Both the position numbers and the translations under genes were made by a program. Below, in pieces: positions 16,238-25,111 of a DNA stretch of 64,000 nucleotides. Each line of letters opens with the position of its first letter. Positions within the stretch are counted from its first letter, which is position 1. The notes under the pieces are model-generated. The model was not told where the DNA came from and ran no database searches. It was given only the letters and a program-made list of their open reading frames with translations. The DNA is from CAZKWG01 sp964615375 (GTDB lineage Bacteria; Myxococcota_A; UBA796; CAZKWG01), in contig CAZTOW010000038.1 of NCBI GenBank assembly GCA_964615375.1, positions 31,483 to 95,482 of the forward strand. Direction: 5' to 3'.

Positions 16238-17893
16238 TCAGGGAGCCGCGGGCCAGCCGCCCTTTCGCGGATCGGAGGCCCCGATCGCCGCCGCCCCTGG
16301 GGCGCCGCGGACCACCTGCACCGCCGAGAAGAAGGACATGCGCTTCGTCTTGTGCCCGCGGGCCTCCAGCGCGCGCTGCGTGTCCGCCGACACGCCGTCG
16401 TCCAGGAAGAGCAGGTCGGGCTGCCACTGGTGGTGCATGCGCGGCGCGGCGACGGCCTCCGACGGGTCCATCTCGAAGACCAGCAGGTTCACGACGACCT
16501 GCGCCACCGAGCTGATGATGAAGGGCCCGCCCGAGGCGCCGATCACGATCCGCTCGCCCTGCGGCGAGACCAGGACCGTGGGCGACATGCTGGAGAGCGG
16601 GCGCATGCCCGGCGCCACCGCGTTCGCCGCGCCGCCCTGGAGCCCAAACGCGTTGGGCTCGCCCGGCCGCGTGGCGAAGTCGTCCATCTCGTTGTTCAGC
16701 AGCACGCCCGAGCTGGGGCCGATGACCTCGGAGCCAAAGGAGGTGTTGACCGTCGTGGTCAGCGCCACCGCCCTCCCCTCCCCGTCCAGCACGCTGATGT
16801 GCTGGGTGCCCGCGTCCGGCGGGAGCGGAGCCGAGGTCCCGTAATACTCGGGGGCGAAGGTGCGCCCGGGGATGATGGCGCGGCGGATCTCCAGCGCGCG
16901 CTCGGGGCTCAGGAGCAGCGAGAGCGGGACCGTCACGCGGTCAGGATCGCCCATGAGCCGCGCGCGGTCGGCGTAGGCGTGCTTCATGGCCTCGGCGTAG
17001 AGGTGCAGCAGGTCCGCGCTGTTGTGCCCGAGCGAGGCCAGATGGTAGCCCTCCAGCACGCTCAGCACCTGCAGGAGCACGGCCCCGCCGGAGGAGGGCG
17101 GGGGCATGGCCGCGATCTTCCAGCCGTGGAAGCTGCCCAGCACCGGCTCCCGGTCCCGCGGCGTGTAGTTGCGCAGGTCGTCCACCGTGAGCAGCCCGCC
17201 CTGGGCGCGCACGACGCCGGCCAGATCCTCGCCGATGGCGCCATGAAAGGCAGCGGCCCCGCTCTTCCCGTAGGCGCGCAGCGTCGCCGCCAGCTTCAGC
17301 CGGCGCACCCGGTCCCCGCGGCCCGGCACCGGCGCGCCGAAGAGGCCCTGGGCCAGGGTCGCGCCCTCCTCACCCTTCTCGGCCAGCGAGCGGGCGAGGT
17401 GATCGCCGACCTCGAAGCCCTCGGCGGCGAGGCGCGCGGCGGGCTCCACCACCACCTTGAGCGGCAGGCGCCCCCAGCGGCGCACCAGCGCCTCCAGGCC
17501 GGCCGGCTCGCCCGGGACCGCCACCGCCATCCCGCCCTTCGTGCTGGCCTTGGGGTGGCTCACCTTCAGGAACATGTCCTGGGTGGCCGCTGCCGGCGCG
17601 ACCTCGCGAAAGTCCAGGATCTCGTCCGATCCGTCCGGCTGCACGATGAGCGCGAAGCCCCCGCCGCCGATCCCGCTGGCCGAGGGCTGCACCACCCCCG
17701 CCGCCAGCGCCGTCGCCGCCGCCGCGTCCACGGCGTTCCCGCCCCGGCGCAGGATCTCCGCCCCCGCCTGGCTGGCCAGCAGGTGATCGGAGGCCACCAG
17801 ACCCCTCCGCCCCAGCTCCGGCGGCGGCGCGGCGGCGAGCGCGACGAGCCCGAGGAGGGCCCCCAGCGCGAGGAGGAGCGGGAGGCGCCTCAT
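16238..17893 (-). CDS. ggt: Gamma-glutamyltransferase
   Basis: 551 residues with a signal peptide (MRRLPLLLALGALLGLVALAAAP), hence periplasmic. Family landmarks: ASQAGAEILRRGGNAVDAAAATALAAGVVQPSASGIGGGGFALI in the large subunit; Thr363 in GTQHISVLDGEGRAVALTTTVN is the autoprocessing residue and nucleophile; SSGVLLNNEMDDF and PLSSMSPTVL lie in the small subunit. It cleaves gamma-glutamyl bonds such as glutathione and transfers the glutamyl group to water or amino acids. The start overlaps the stop of the upstream membrane-protein gene (ATGA). Confidence 0.95.
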   Translation of the reverse strand: MRRLPLLLALGALLGLVALAAAPPPELGRRGLVASDHLLASQAGAEILRRGGNAVDAAAATALAAGVVQPSASGIGGGGFALIVQPDGSDEILDFREVAPAAATQDMFLKVSHPKASTKGGMAVAVPGEPAGLEALVRRWGRLPLKVVVEPAARLAAEGFEVGDHLARSLAEKGEEGATLAQGLFGAPVPGRGDRVRRLKLAATLRAYGKSGAAAFHGAIGEDLAGVVRAQGGLLTVDDLRNYTPRDREPVLGSFHGWKIAAMPPPSSGGAVLLQVLSVLEGYHLASLGHNSADLLHLYAEAMKHAYADRARLMGDPDRVTVPLSLLLSPERALEIRRAIIPGRTFAPEYYGTSAPLPPDAGTQHISVLDGEGRAVALTTTVNTSFGSEVIGPSSGVLLNNEMDDFATRPGEPNAFGLQGGAANAVAPGMRPLSSMSPTVLVSPQGERIVIGASGGPFIISSVAQVVVNLLVFEMDPSEAVAAPRMHHQWQPDLLFLDDGVSADTQRALEARGHKTKRMSFFSAVQVVRGAPGAAAIGASDPRKGGWPAAP

Positions 17894-18945
17894 GGAGGCT
17901 GCAACCAGCCGCTGAGCAGCGCGACGTAGACGCCCGCCAGGAGCACGCCCAGCACCCAGCGCCGGAAGCCCTGCTTCACCGCGCCGGCCACCACGAGCGG
18001 GCCCATGCCGCCCACCGCCGCCCCCACCGCCAGGGCAAAGCCCACCCCCGGTCCGCGCAGGTCCAGGGCCCGGTCCAGCGCCGCCGCCGCGCCCAGCCCG
18101 GCCAGCGGCCCGTCCACGAAGAGCGCCACCAGCCCGGCCAGCCCGGCCAGCGGACCCAGCGGCACCGCCCCCCAGTCGTTGGCCATCCACTCCAGCGAGC
18201 CCGCCAGCAGCTCCCACAGCCCGGAGATCGCGCCGATCAGGGCGAGCGTCACGCTCCCCAGCACCCAGAGCGGCTCGCGCCAGGTGCCGGGCTCAGCGGC
18301 GCGCCGCCAGCCGAGGGCCAGCAACACCACCGCCCCCACCAGCAGGGGGGCCGCCGCCATCCCCGGCAGCAGCGCCGCGCCCACCGCCACCGCGAGCCCG
18401 ACCGCCGTCACCGCCCGGCTCCCGCCCGCCTCCGGGGTCTCCCGCGGGCGCGCCAGCAGCAGCAGGAGCGCGGAGAGCGGCAGCAGGAGCAGCGGAGAGA
18501 CGCGCTCCCCCAGGGCCAGCAGGGCCGGATCCCCGACCCGCCCGACGAGCCCGCCCGCCGCCGCCGCCATGGCCAGCCGCGCCGCCTGCTCGCGATCCTT
18601 CGCCGGGGCCGCCACCAGCGCCGCCCCCGCCACCTCGCCGAAGAGGGCGCCCGCCAGCCAGGCCACCAGCGCGGGAGGTCCGGGGAGCCAGGGCCGCGGC
18701 GCGCGCCGGGCCGCCATCCCGAACAGGGCCCAGCCCACCAGGCTCGCCGCCTCCGCCCCGAGCCCCGTCCAGGACGGCAGGTTCAGGAGGTCCGCGCCCA
18801 CCAGGAAGCCGAGGCCCAGGCCCGCCGCCACCGCCCCCACCGCCAGCAGCGGCGCCAGGGCCCGCGCCCGCGCCGAGGGGTTCAGGAGCAGCAGCCCGGC
18901 GCAGAGGGCCGCGACGATGACCGCGTCCCGGTACAGCGGGATCAT
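17890..18945 (-). CDS. Polytopic membrane protein, possible ion-transporter-superfamily relative
   Basis: 351 residues with about ten hydrophobic segments (AVIVAALCAGLLLL, ALAPLLAVGAVAAGLGLGFLVG, PLLLLPLSALLLLLA, and others). The AT..VGDPALLALG region in the middle (GGLVGRVGDPALLALGERVSP) and the late GGMGPLVVAGAVKQGF recall the re-entrant G-x-P-x-x-L loops of NhaD/ArsB-like transporters, but this is a weak match. The gene is coupled to both neighbours by 4 bp overlaps (FAH-family protein before, gamma-glutamyltransferase after). It may move a substrate or product of these enzymes. I do not assign a family. Confidence 0.7.
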   Translation of the reverse strand: MIPLYRDAVIVAALCAGLLLLNPSARARALAPLLAVGAVAAGLGLGFLVGADLLNLPSWTGLGAEAASLVGWALFGMAARRAPRPWLPGPPALVAWLAGALFGEVAGAALVAAPAKDREQAARLAMAAAAGGLVGRVGDPALLALGERVSPLLLLPLSALLLLLARPRETPEAGGSRAVTAVGLAVAVGAALLPGMAAAPLLVGAVVLLALGWRRAAEPGTWREPLWVLGSVTLALIGAISGLWELLAGSLEWMANDWGAVPLGPLAGLAGLVALFVDGPLAGLGAAAALDRALDLRGPGVGFALAVGAAVGGMGPLVVAGAVKQGFRRWVLGVLLAGVYVALLSGWLQPP

Positions 18946-19739
18946 GTGGCCGCCTCCCTCCGGTCCGCGCGGTCCTCGACCGGGTTCGTGAGCACGCCCA
19001 CGCCCTCCACCTCGATCTCCACGACGTCACCGGCTACCAGCGGCCCCACCCCCGAGGGCGTGCCCGTGGCGATCACGTCCCCCGGCAGCAGCGTCATCAC
19101 GCCCGAGATGAATGCCAGCAGGGTCGGCACGTCGAAGACCATGTCCGAGCTGCGCCCGTCCTGGCGCGTCTGGCCGTTCACGCGCGCCTGCACGCGCAGG
19201 TCCGCCGGGTCCAGCCCGGTGACGATCCAGGGCCCCAGCGGGCAGAAGCCGTCGAAGCCCTTGGCCCGCGCGAAGACCCCGTCGGCGCGCTGGAAGTCGC
19301 GGGCGGTCACGTCGTTGAGGCAGGTGTAGCCCAGCACCCCGCGCATGGCCTCAGCCGGCGTCGCGCAGGAGAGCACGCGCCCGATGACCACCCCGAGCTC
19401 GGCCTCGTGGTCCACCCGCTCCGTGCCCGGCGGGACCCGGATGGGCTCCCCCGGCCCGATGACCGCGGTGGAGGGCTTCAGGAAGATCTTCGGCACCGGC
19501 GGCACGGGCTTGCCCATCTCCGCGGCGTGCGCCCGGTAGTTGGAGCCCACCCCCACCACCTTGGACGGCACAACGGGGGCCAGCAGGCGGAGCCCGTCCA
19601 GGGCCAGCGCCGCCCCGTCCGCGCGCAGCTCGCCGAAGAGATCGCCCACCAGCGGCTGCACGCGATCCCCGGCCAGCTCGCCGAGGCGCAGCCGCCCTCC
19701 GCCGTCCAGGAAGCGGAGCAGACGCCGGGGCTCGCTCAA
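18942..19739 (-). CDS. Fumarylacetoacetate hydrolase (FAH) family protein
   Basis: 265 residues from a TTG start overlapping the previous stop (TTGA) with GGAGGGCGC upstream; no in-frame ATG exists ahead of the conserved domain. FAH-fold motifs: VVGVGSNYRAHAAEMGKPVPPVPKIFLKPSTAVIGPGEPI, the metal ligands in VDHEAELGVVIGR, then GYTCLNDVTARDFQ, KGFDGFCPLGPWIVT and LLPGDVIATGTPSGVG. Members hydrolyse or decarboxylate acylpyruvates and related beta-diketo acids. Metal-dependent cytoplasmic enzyme; the substrate is not defined by the neighbours. Confidence 0.93.
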   Translation of the reverse strand: MSEPRRLLRFLDGGGRLRLGELAGDRVQPLVGDLFGELRADGAALALDGLRLLAPVVPSKVVGVGSNYRAHAAEMGKPVPPVPKIFLKPSTAVIGPGEPIRVPPGTERVDHEAELGVVIGRVLSCATPAEAMRGVLGYTCLNDVTARDFQRADGVFARAKGFDGFCPLGPWIVTGLDPADLRVQARVNGQTRQDGRSSDMVFDVPTLLAFISGVMTLLPGDVIATGTPSGVGPLVAGDVVEIEVEGVGVLTNPVEDRADRREAAT

Positions 19740-20530
19740 GCGCCCTCCGCGATACGGCGCTGGAGCTCCTCCATGCACTCGATGGGGTCCGCGTGGAAGA
19801 GCAGCAGCCCGCGCCACACCCAGCGCTGCCACTGGTAGTCGTCGATGGTGCCCTGGCTCACGGCCAGATGGCAGCGGGGGAGCTCTCCCCCGTAGCAGAC
19901 CGTCAGATCCTCCCAGAGCTGCTCGAACTCCTCCTCGTCCGGGCGGTAACCCACGAAGAAGAGCACGTTTCGGCGGATCAGGTTGCGGATCTGTGTCTTG
20001 AGCTCGGCGGGGAACTCGCGCCGCGCGCGGTCGGCGTCCGTGATCACCAGCGACTCGGGGCGGGCGAAGCTGCCTCGCCAGCGGTAGAGCACGCGCCGGG
20101 AGGCGTCCATGTCCGGCACCGCGTCCCCGAAGCCGAGCCTCGCCATCGGGCGATCCCCCGCCGAGCGCTCCAGCAGATCATCCCAGCAGGTGGTGAAGAT
20201 CAGCGGGAAACGCTCGAGGGCGTAGGCGTGGGCGAAGCCGGGCGAGAGCCCCTCGGCCCCGACGTGCGCGCGCAGGGCCGCGACCAGCGCCGCGCGCCCG
20301 AGCTTCTTCTCGTAGAGCTCCGCCCCGGCGCTCACCGAGGGCATGACCGGCTTGGGCCGCGCCCCGGGCATCACCTTGGGGCGCTGCCAGCCCAGGATCC
20401 GCGCCAGCTCCTTGCCCTCGGGCCAGGTCCCGCCGGCCAGCTCCGCCACCTCGCGCCCGGCGTTGGAGCCGAGGAAGAGCACGCAGCGCCCGCCGCGGAC
20501 GGCCTCGATGACCTCGACGGGGAGGTTCAC
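19736..20530 (-). CDS. SIR2-like domain protein with altered catalytic site
   Basis: 264 residues, GTG start overlapping the adenosine-kinase stop (GTGA). The SIR2-like fold is recognised by CVLFLGSNAG (residues 16-25), FPLIFTTCWDDLLERS (108-123), LYRWRGSFARPESLVITDADRARRE (148-172) and NVLFFVGYRPDEEEFEQLWEDL. In SIR2-type enzymes the third motif normally carries the catalytic His (K-L-H-G); here Arg152 is in that place. It may therefore bind NAD or a nucleotide without hydrolysing it, or use another base. It is embedded in a metabolic operon rather than beside phage-defence genes. Confidence 0.75.
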   Translation of the reverse strand: MNLPVEVIEAVRGGRCVLFLGSNAGREVAELAGGTWPEGKELARILGWQRPKVMPGARPKPVMPSVSAGAELYEKKLGRAALVAALRAHVGAEGLSPGFAHAYALERFPLIFTTCWDDLLERSAGDRPMARLGFGDAVPDMDASRRVLYRWRGSFARPESLVITDADRARREFPAELKTQIRNLIRRNVLFFVGYRPDEEEFEQLWEDLTVCYGGELPRCHLAVSQGTIDDYQWQRWVWRGLLLFHADPIECMEELQRRIAEGA

Positions 20531-21546
20531 GCGCTCACCGCGGGCGTGAGCTCGGCCACCACCGCCGCCAGCGTGGCCCGATCCCGGAAGACCGCGCCCA
20601 CCTGGCTCACCGTGAGCGCCGCCACGCGGGCGGCCAGGGTGGCGGCGCGGGAGGGGTCCCAGCCCTGGAGGAAGCCGTAGAGGAAGCCGGCGGCGTAGGC
20701 GTCGCCCGCGCCCGTGGTGTCGATGGCGTGGGTCGGGTGCGCCAGCGCCGGGTAGAGCCGCCCCTCGTGCTTGACCAGCGAGCCGCGGGCCCCGAGCTTC
20801 AGCACCACGGTGCGGGCGTGCTCGCCCACCTTCGCCAGCGCGAGCTCGGCCGAGCCGCCGCCCAGGGTCTCCGCCTCCTCGGCGTTGAGGAAGACGATGT
20901 CGGAGCGCGCGATGATGTCCCACATGACCTGACCCGTGGCGCGGACCACGAAGGGGTCGGAGACGTCCAGGCTGACCAGGGTGCCGGCGGCGCGCGCCTC
21001 CTCCACCGCCTCGAAGGCCCGGGAGCGCATCGGCTCGCCCAGCAGCAGGTAGCCTTCGGTGTGCAGCACGCGGGCCGAGCGGATGATCCGCCGGAAGTCC
21101 CCGAGCTCCGGCAGCGCCACCGCCGCGCCGAGATCGGTGAGCATGGTGCGCTCGGCGTCGGCGGCGCTGATGATCGCCAGGCACTTGCCCGTGGCGATCT
21201 CGCGCGTGAAGCGGAGCGCGTGGGTGCCGCAGGCGTCGTGCATGCGGCTCGCGTAGAGGTGGCCCATCTGGTCGTCGCCCACCTGCCCCGCCAGACAGAC
21301 CTTCGCGCCGAGGTAGCCCAGGGTGGCCATCGTGTTGGCGCAGGACCCGCCGGACTGAACCTCGATCCCGAAGGTCTGGACGAGGTTGAAGGCGTTGTGC
21401 CAGGCGTCGTTGTCCACCGGGGTCATGTGCCCGCGATGGTAGCCCAGCCCGGTGATCACCGCGTCGTCCGGCACGCGCACCAGAGCGTCCACCAGCGCGT
21501 TGCCCAGCCCTGCGACGTCCAGGCCCGCGACCTCGTTCTGCCTCAT
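20527..21546 (-). CDS. PfkB-family kinase, adenosine kinase type
   Basis: 339 residues starting MRQNEVAGLDVAGLGNALVD with GGGAGGAACA upstream. The sequence follows bacterial adenosine kinases of the PfkB family: GLGNALVDALVRV, QSGGSCANTMATLGYLGAKVCLAGQVGDD, TMLTDLGAAVAL, LHTEGYLLLGE and the C-terminal signature DTTGAGDAYAAGFLYGF, in which the late Asp is the catalytic base. It would phosphorylate adenosine or a ribonucleoside with ATP. It is the first gene of the overlapping minus-strand run that continues to the gamma-glutamyltransferase. Confidence 0.9.
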   Translation of the reverse strand: MRQNEVAGLDVAGLGNALVDALVRVPDDAVITGLGYHRGHMTPVDNDAWHNAFNLVQTFGIEVQSGGSCANTMATLGYLGAKVCLAGQVGDDQMGHLYASRMHDACGTHALRFTREIATGKCLAIISAADAERTMLTDLGAAVALPELGDFRRIIRSARVLHTEGYLLLGEPMRSRAFEAVEEARAAGTLVSLDVSDPFVVRATGQVMWDIIARSDIVFLNAEEAETLGGGSAELALAKVGEHARTVVLKLGARGSLVKHEGRLYPALAHPTHAIDTTGAGDAYAAGFLYGFLQGWDPSRAATLAARVAALTVSQVGAVFRDRATLAAVVAELTPAVSA

Positions 21547-21619
21547 CGATTGTTCCTCCCGGGTTGGCCAAGGTAGCCGGACCAGGGCCTCCGCGCTACG
21601 GGTCGGGCCCCGCGTCGGG

Positions 21620-21625
21620 TACAAT
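21620..21625 (+). promoter_or_regulatory. Possible -10 element (TACAAT)
   Basis: TACAAT lies 25 bp before the GTG of the flippase-like gene, inside the 100 bp divergent region shared with the kinase gene. It matches TATAAT at five of six bases. No good -35 is apparent at the expected spacing. Confidence 0.3.
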
Positions 21626-21649
21626 CCGCCGGGAGCACGAGGAGCGCCC

Positions 21650-22681
21650 GTGGGTCGGAAGCTGCGCCTGTTGATCGGGATCGCCGTGGGCGTCGTGGCC
21701 GTCGCCTGGTTCGTCCACGGCGTGGACTGGGGCGATCTGGGGCTCACGCTCGCGCGCGTGAAGCTCGGCTGGGTCGCGGCGGCGGCGGCGATCATCCTCG
21801 CGGAGTCCGTCATCCGCGCCCTGCGCTGGGCGGTGCTGCTCCGCCCGCTGGGCACGCAGGCCCGGGTGAGCGACCTGTTCTCGGCCACGGTCATCGGCGC
21901 CGCCATGAACACGCTCCTGCCCCTGCGCGCGGGAGAGGTCGCCAAGGCCCTCGTCGCCGCGCGCCGCACGGGCCACCCGCTGCCAGCGGTGGTCGCCACC
22001 TGGGTGATGGAGCGCGTCTACGACATACTGGGCATGGTCTCCGTGCTGGTGCTGATGGTGCTGGTGCTGCCCCCCGGGGCCAGCGCCGAGGGTGAGCTGG
22101 TCAGCAACCTGAAGCTCTACGGCGGGATCGCCGGCTTCGCCGCGCTCTCGGCGATGATCGTGTTCTTCTCGCTCGCCACGCGCCCGGTCGCGGCCCGCTC
22201 CATCTTCGAGCACATCGTCTCCCTCGCCCCGCGCCCGGTGGCCGACCGCTTCCTGCACCTCTTCGACGGCTTCGTGGCCGGGCTGGGCAACTCCCGCGAC
22301 CGTCACGGGCTGTGGCAGGCGGGCGGGCTGACGATCGGCCTGTGGGTGAGCCTGGCCGGCGCCATCTGGTGCCTGTTCCGAGCCTTCGGCATGGACCTGC
22401 CCTTCGGCGCCGCCTGCTTCACGGGCGTGGCGGTGGCGCTCTCGGTGGTGCTGCCCCAGGCGCCCGGCTTCATCGGCGTCTTCCACGTCGCCATGGAGAA
22501 GACCATGCTGCTCTGGGGACAGCCCGCCGCCTCCGCCCAGGGCTTCGCCATCATCTTCTGGGCGGTGAGCTTCCTCCCCGTGACCCTGGTGGGCCTGCTC
22601 GCCACCTGGCGCGAGGGCCTCAGCGTCTCCGAGCTCCAGCGCGCCGAGCCGGCCACGCTGCCCGATCCGGCGGCGTCGTAG
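21650..22681 (+). CDS. Lysylphosphatidylglycerol synthase transmembrane-region (UPF0104) protein
   Basis: 343 residues from a GTG start with CGAGGAGC upstream. Around seven to eight membrane segments and the family motifs are seen: LGWVAAAAAIILAESVIRALRWAVLLRPLG, the conserved NTLLPLRAGEVAKALVAARR (R-A-G-E) and VVLPQAPGFIGVFHVAMEKTMLLWG. Families with this domain include flippase-like proteins and the membrane half of MprF. There is no LPG synthase domain here, so it is a stand-alone lipid flippase-like protein. The lipid moved is unknown. Confidence 0.85.
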   Translation: MGRKLRLLIGIAVGVVAVAWFVHGVDWGDLGLTLARVKLGWVAAAAAIILAESVIRALRWAVLLRPLGTQARVSDLFSATVIGAAMNTLLPLRAGEVAKALVAARRTGHPLPAVVATWVMERVYDILGMVSVLVLMVLVLPPGASAEGELVSNLKLYGGIAGFAALSAMIVFFSLATRPVAARSIFEHIVSLAPRPVADRFLHLFDGFVAGLGNSRDRHGLWQAGGLTIGLWVSLAGAIWCLFRAFGMDLPFGAACFTGVAVALSVVLPQAPGFIGVFHVAMEKTMLLWGQPAASAQGFAIIFWAVSFLPVTLVGLLATWREGLSVSELQRAEPATLPDPAAS

Positions 22682-22759
22682 AGATCGAGGGTTCGGGCGC
22701 TTTGTGGTTGCGGGTGTCGCGTTCCGTGAGTACCCATGGGAACGACTGGAGGAGCTGCC

Positions 22760-23956
22760 ATGATCGCCCTGATTCCCCTGCTGAGCCTCGCCGCGCTGGC
22801 CCACGAGTCCGCCACCCCTCACGAGCACGACGCAGTGACCGGGGAGGCGGTGGACATCGACAGCGACCTCGACGCCGAGCTCGACGGCCTGCTCATCCCG
22901 GCGGAGGTCGCCCCGGAGGGTGACCCCATCATCAACGGCGTGCCGGCCACCTCCGACGAGTACCCGCAGGCCGGCGCGATGATCCTGGACGCCGACCTGG
23001 ACATGGGCTCTTACGGCTCGGGCAGCATCCGCATGTTCACCTGCTCGTCCACGCTCATCGCGCCGGACGTGGTCATGCTGGCGGCGCACTGCCTGGACGA
23101 GACCGCCTACACCTACGGCTACGGGACCATGGTGATCAACGAGATCCAGTGGACCCGGCAGGCGGACCTCACGGAGCTGGACGGCACCTCCTACCGCAAG
23201 GCCGACTGGCCCACGGACGGCGTGGTGGTCTCCGACTACGTGGCGCACGAGGAGTTCAGCCTCTACAAGATGGACGTGGGCATCGCCGAGAACTACGACG
23301 TGGCGCTGCTCTTCCTCTCCGAGCCCGTGCTGGACACGCCCTTCGCCTACCTCCCCACCGAGGACGAGGGTGACCAGATCGCCGAGGGCGCGACGGTGAC
23401 CGTGGTGGGCTGGGGCCAGCAGGTGGCCAGCGAGTCCGCCTACGAGTCGCCCGAGCCCGGCACCTACGCGCTCAAGTACATGGGCGAGAGCCCGGTGGGC
23501 GAGATCGGCGAGTTCGAGTTCCAGGTCGGCCCGTCGGAGGACGACGTCCGCAAGTGCCACGGCGACTCGGGCGGCCCCACCTTCATCCAGATCGAGACCG
23601 AGTCCACCGAGACCCTGCGCGTGATCGGCATCACCAGCCACGCCTACGACCGCACCGACTGCGACAGCAAGGGCGGCGTGGACACCCGCGTGATGGCCTA
23701 CCGGGACTGGATCGAGGCGCAGATGGTCGAGCGCTGCGAGGCGGGTACGCGCTCCTGGTGCGAGACCGCCGGCCTGCCCGTGCCGCCCCTGCCCGAGCCG
23801 GAGCCCGAGCTCAGCGACGAGGGTGACGAGCTGGACGGGGACGAGGACGCCGAGAAGGGCGGCTGCGCCTGCTCCAGCGCGAGCTCCAGCGCCGGCGCGC
23901 CCTGGGCGCTGGGGCTGCTCGGCCTCGCCCTGATTCGCCGCCGCCGGGACGGATGA
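22760..23956 (+). CDS. Trypsin-like serine protease with MYXO-CTERM tail
   Basis: 398 residues. I start at MIALIPLLSLAALA, which has GGAGGAGC upstream; the eight preceding codons are not needed. After the signal peptide and an acidic propeptide, mature-like sequence begins IINGVPAT. The S1 triad is His110 (LAAHCLDE), Asp180 (YDVALLFL) and Ser270 (GDSGGPT). The C-terminus is acidic and Glu-rich, then GGCACSSASS, a hydrophobic helix (APWALGLLGLALI) and RRRR, the MYXO-CTERM pattern for sorting to the cell surface. It overlaps the Rieske oxygenase gene by 4 bp. Confidence 0.93.
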   Translation: MIALIPLLSLAALAHESATPHEHDAVTGEAVDIDSDLDAELDGLLIPAEVAPEGDPIINGVPATSDEYPQAGAMILDADLDMGSYGSGSIRMFTCSSTLIAPDVVMLAAHCLDETAYTYGYGTMVINEIQWTRQADLTELDGTSYRKADWPTDGVVVSDYVAHEEFSLYKMDVGIAENYDVALLFLSEPVLDTPFAYLPTEDEGDQIAEGATVTVVGWGQQVASESAYESPEPGTYALKYMGESPVGEIGEFEFQVGPSEDDVRKCHGDSGGPTFIQIETESTETLRVIGITSHAYDRTDCDSKGGVDTRVMAYRDWIEAQMVERCEAGTRSWCETAGLPVPPLPEPEPELSDEGDELDGDEDAEKGGCACSSASSSAGAPWALGLLGLALIRRRRDG

Positions 23957-25038
23957 GGCGTCTCCAGCTCCCTCCCGAGCTCGGCCGGTCCCGCCAACCG
24001 CCGCCGGCCTTCTATTCGGATCCGGACGTCTTCGAGCACCTGCGCGAGCGCGTGCTCGCCCGCACCTGGCAGTGGCTCGCCCACACCCGAAGCCTCGAGC
24101 CCACGGCGCGCGCCTGGCCGCTCACGCTGCTGCCCGGGAGCCTGGACGAGCCCGTGCTGCTCACCCGCGCCGGGGACGGCGGCTTCTCGGCCTGGGTGAA
24201 CGCCTGCACGCATCGCGGTCACCCGCTGGCGACGACCCCGGAGCCCGGCCCGCACCTGCGCTGCCGTTACCACGGTCGGCGCTTCGCGCTCGACGGGCGC
24301 TGCCAGGGTCAGCCCTTCCTGGACGGGCAACCGGGCTTCCCTGGCCCGGAGGACAACCTCCCCGCCCTCCCCTTCGGCCAGTGGGGTGACCAGCTCTTCG
24401 CCGGCGTCGATCCGACCTGCGACCTCGAGGAGGTCCTGGCCCCGCTGCGGGAGCGCCTGGACTTCCTGCCCCTCGGCCAGGGCGAGCCGGAGCCCTGGGA
24501 GTGCCGCGACTTCACCGTAGAGGCCCCCTGGCTGCTCTACTGCGACAACTACCTGGAGGGCCTGCACATCCCCTTCGTCCACCCCGGGCTCGCGCGGGTG
24601 CTCGATCTCACGACCTACAAGCACGTCCTGCTGCCCTGGGGCACCTTGCAGCTCGGCGTGGTCGAGGAGGGGGCGCACGCCTTCGATCTGCCCAGGGACC
24701 ACCCGGAGGCTGGGCAGCGCATCGGCGCCTTCTACTTCTTCATCTTCCCGAACCTCATGATCAACGCCTACCCCTGGGGCCTCTCCCTGAACGTGGTGCA
24801 GCCGCAGGGCCCACGGACCACGCGCGTCCGCTACGTGACGCTCATCTGGGACCCCTCGGCGCGGGGGCGCGGGGCCGGCGAGAATCTGGAGACGGTGGAG
24901 CGAGAGGACGAGGCCGTCGTCGAGGCCGTCGCCCTGAGCCTGCGAGCGCGCCGGGCGCGGACCGGGACCTATGTCCCGCAGCACGAGGAGGGGCTGCGCC
25001 ACGTCCACCGCCTCCTCGCGGAGATGCTCGCGAATTGA
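23953..25038 (+). CDS. Rieske non-heme iron oxygenase, alpha-subunit type
   Basis: 361 residues. The Rieske [2Fe-2S] ligands are Cys85-x-His87 (CTHRGHP) and Cys104-x2-His107 (CRYH). The mononuclear-iron domain carries the expected DNYLEGLHIPFVHPG motif (about residues 198-212) with two His ligands. The length and order match the alpha subunits of ring-hydroxylating or demethylating oxygenases. No small subunit, ferredoxin or reductase is encoded nearby, so the electron donor must be elsewhere. The 4 bp overlap with a secreted protease gene is unexpected functionally; the two share only translation coupling. Confidence 0.92.
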   Translation: MRRLQLPPELGRSRQPPPAFYSDPDVFEHLRERVLARTWQWLAHTRSLEPTARAWPLTLLPGSLDEPVLLTRAGDGGFSAWVNACTHRGHPLATTPEPGPHLRCRYHGRRFALDGRCQGQPFLDGQPGFPGPEDNLPALPFGQWGDQLFAGVDPTCDLEEVLAPLRERLDFLPLGQGEPEPWECRDFTVEAPWLLYCDNYLEGLHIPFVHPGLARVLDLTTYKHVLLPWGTLQLGVVEEGAHAFDLPRDHPEAGQRIGAFYFFIFPNLMINAYPWGLSLNVVQPQGPRTTRVRYVTLIWDPSARGRGAGENLETVEREDEAVVEAVALSLRARRARTGTYVPQHEEGLRHVHRLLAEMLAN

Positions 25039-25072
25039 GAAATCGGGCGGGAGCCGGTGGCGCGCCTGAAGG

Positions 25073-25087
25073 GGTATACGTTATACC
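25073..25087 (+). promoter_or_regulatory. Perfect palindrome GGTATA-CGT-TATACC upstream of nrfH
   Basis: A 6-3-6 perfect inverted repeat ends 24 bp before the nrfH start codon, in a short A/T-richer patch. The location fits an operator overlapping the -10 region or the transcription start of the nitrite-reductase operon. The protein that binds is not identified. Confidence 0.5.
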
Positions 25088-25111
25088 AAAATCCCTTCGA
25101 GCGAGGGCACC

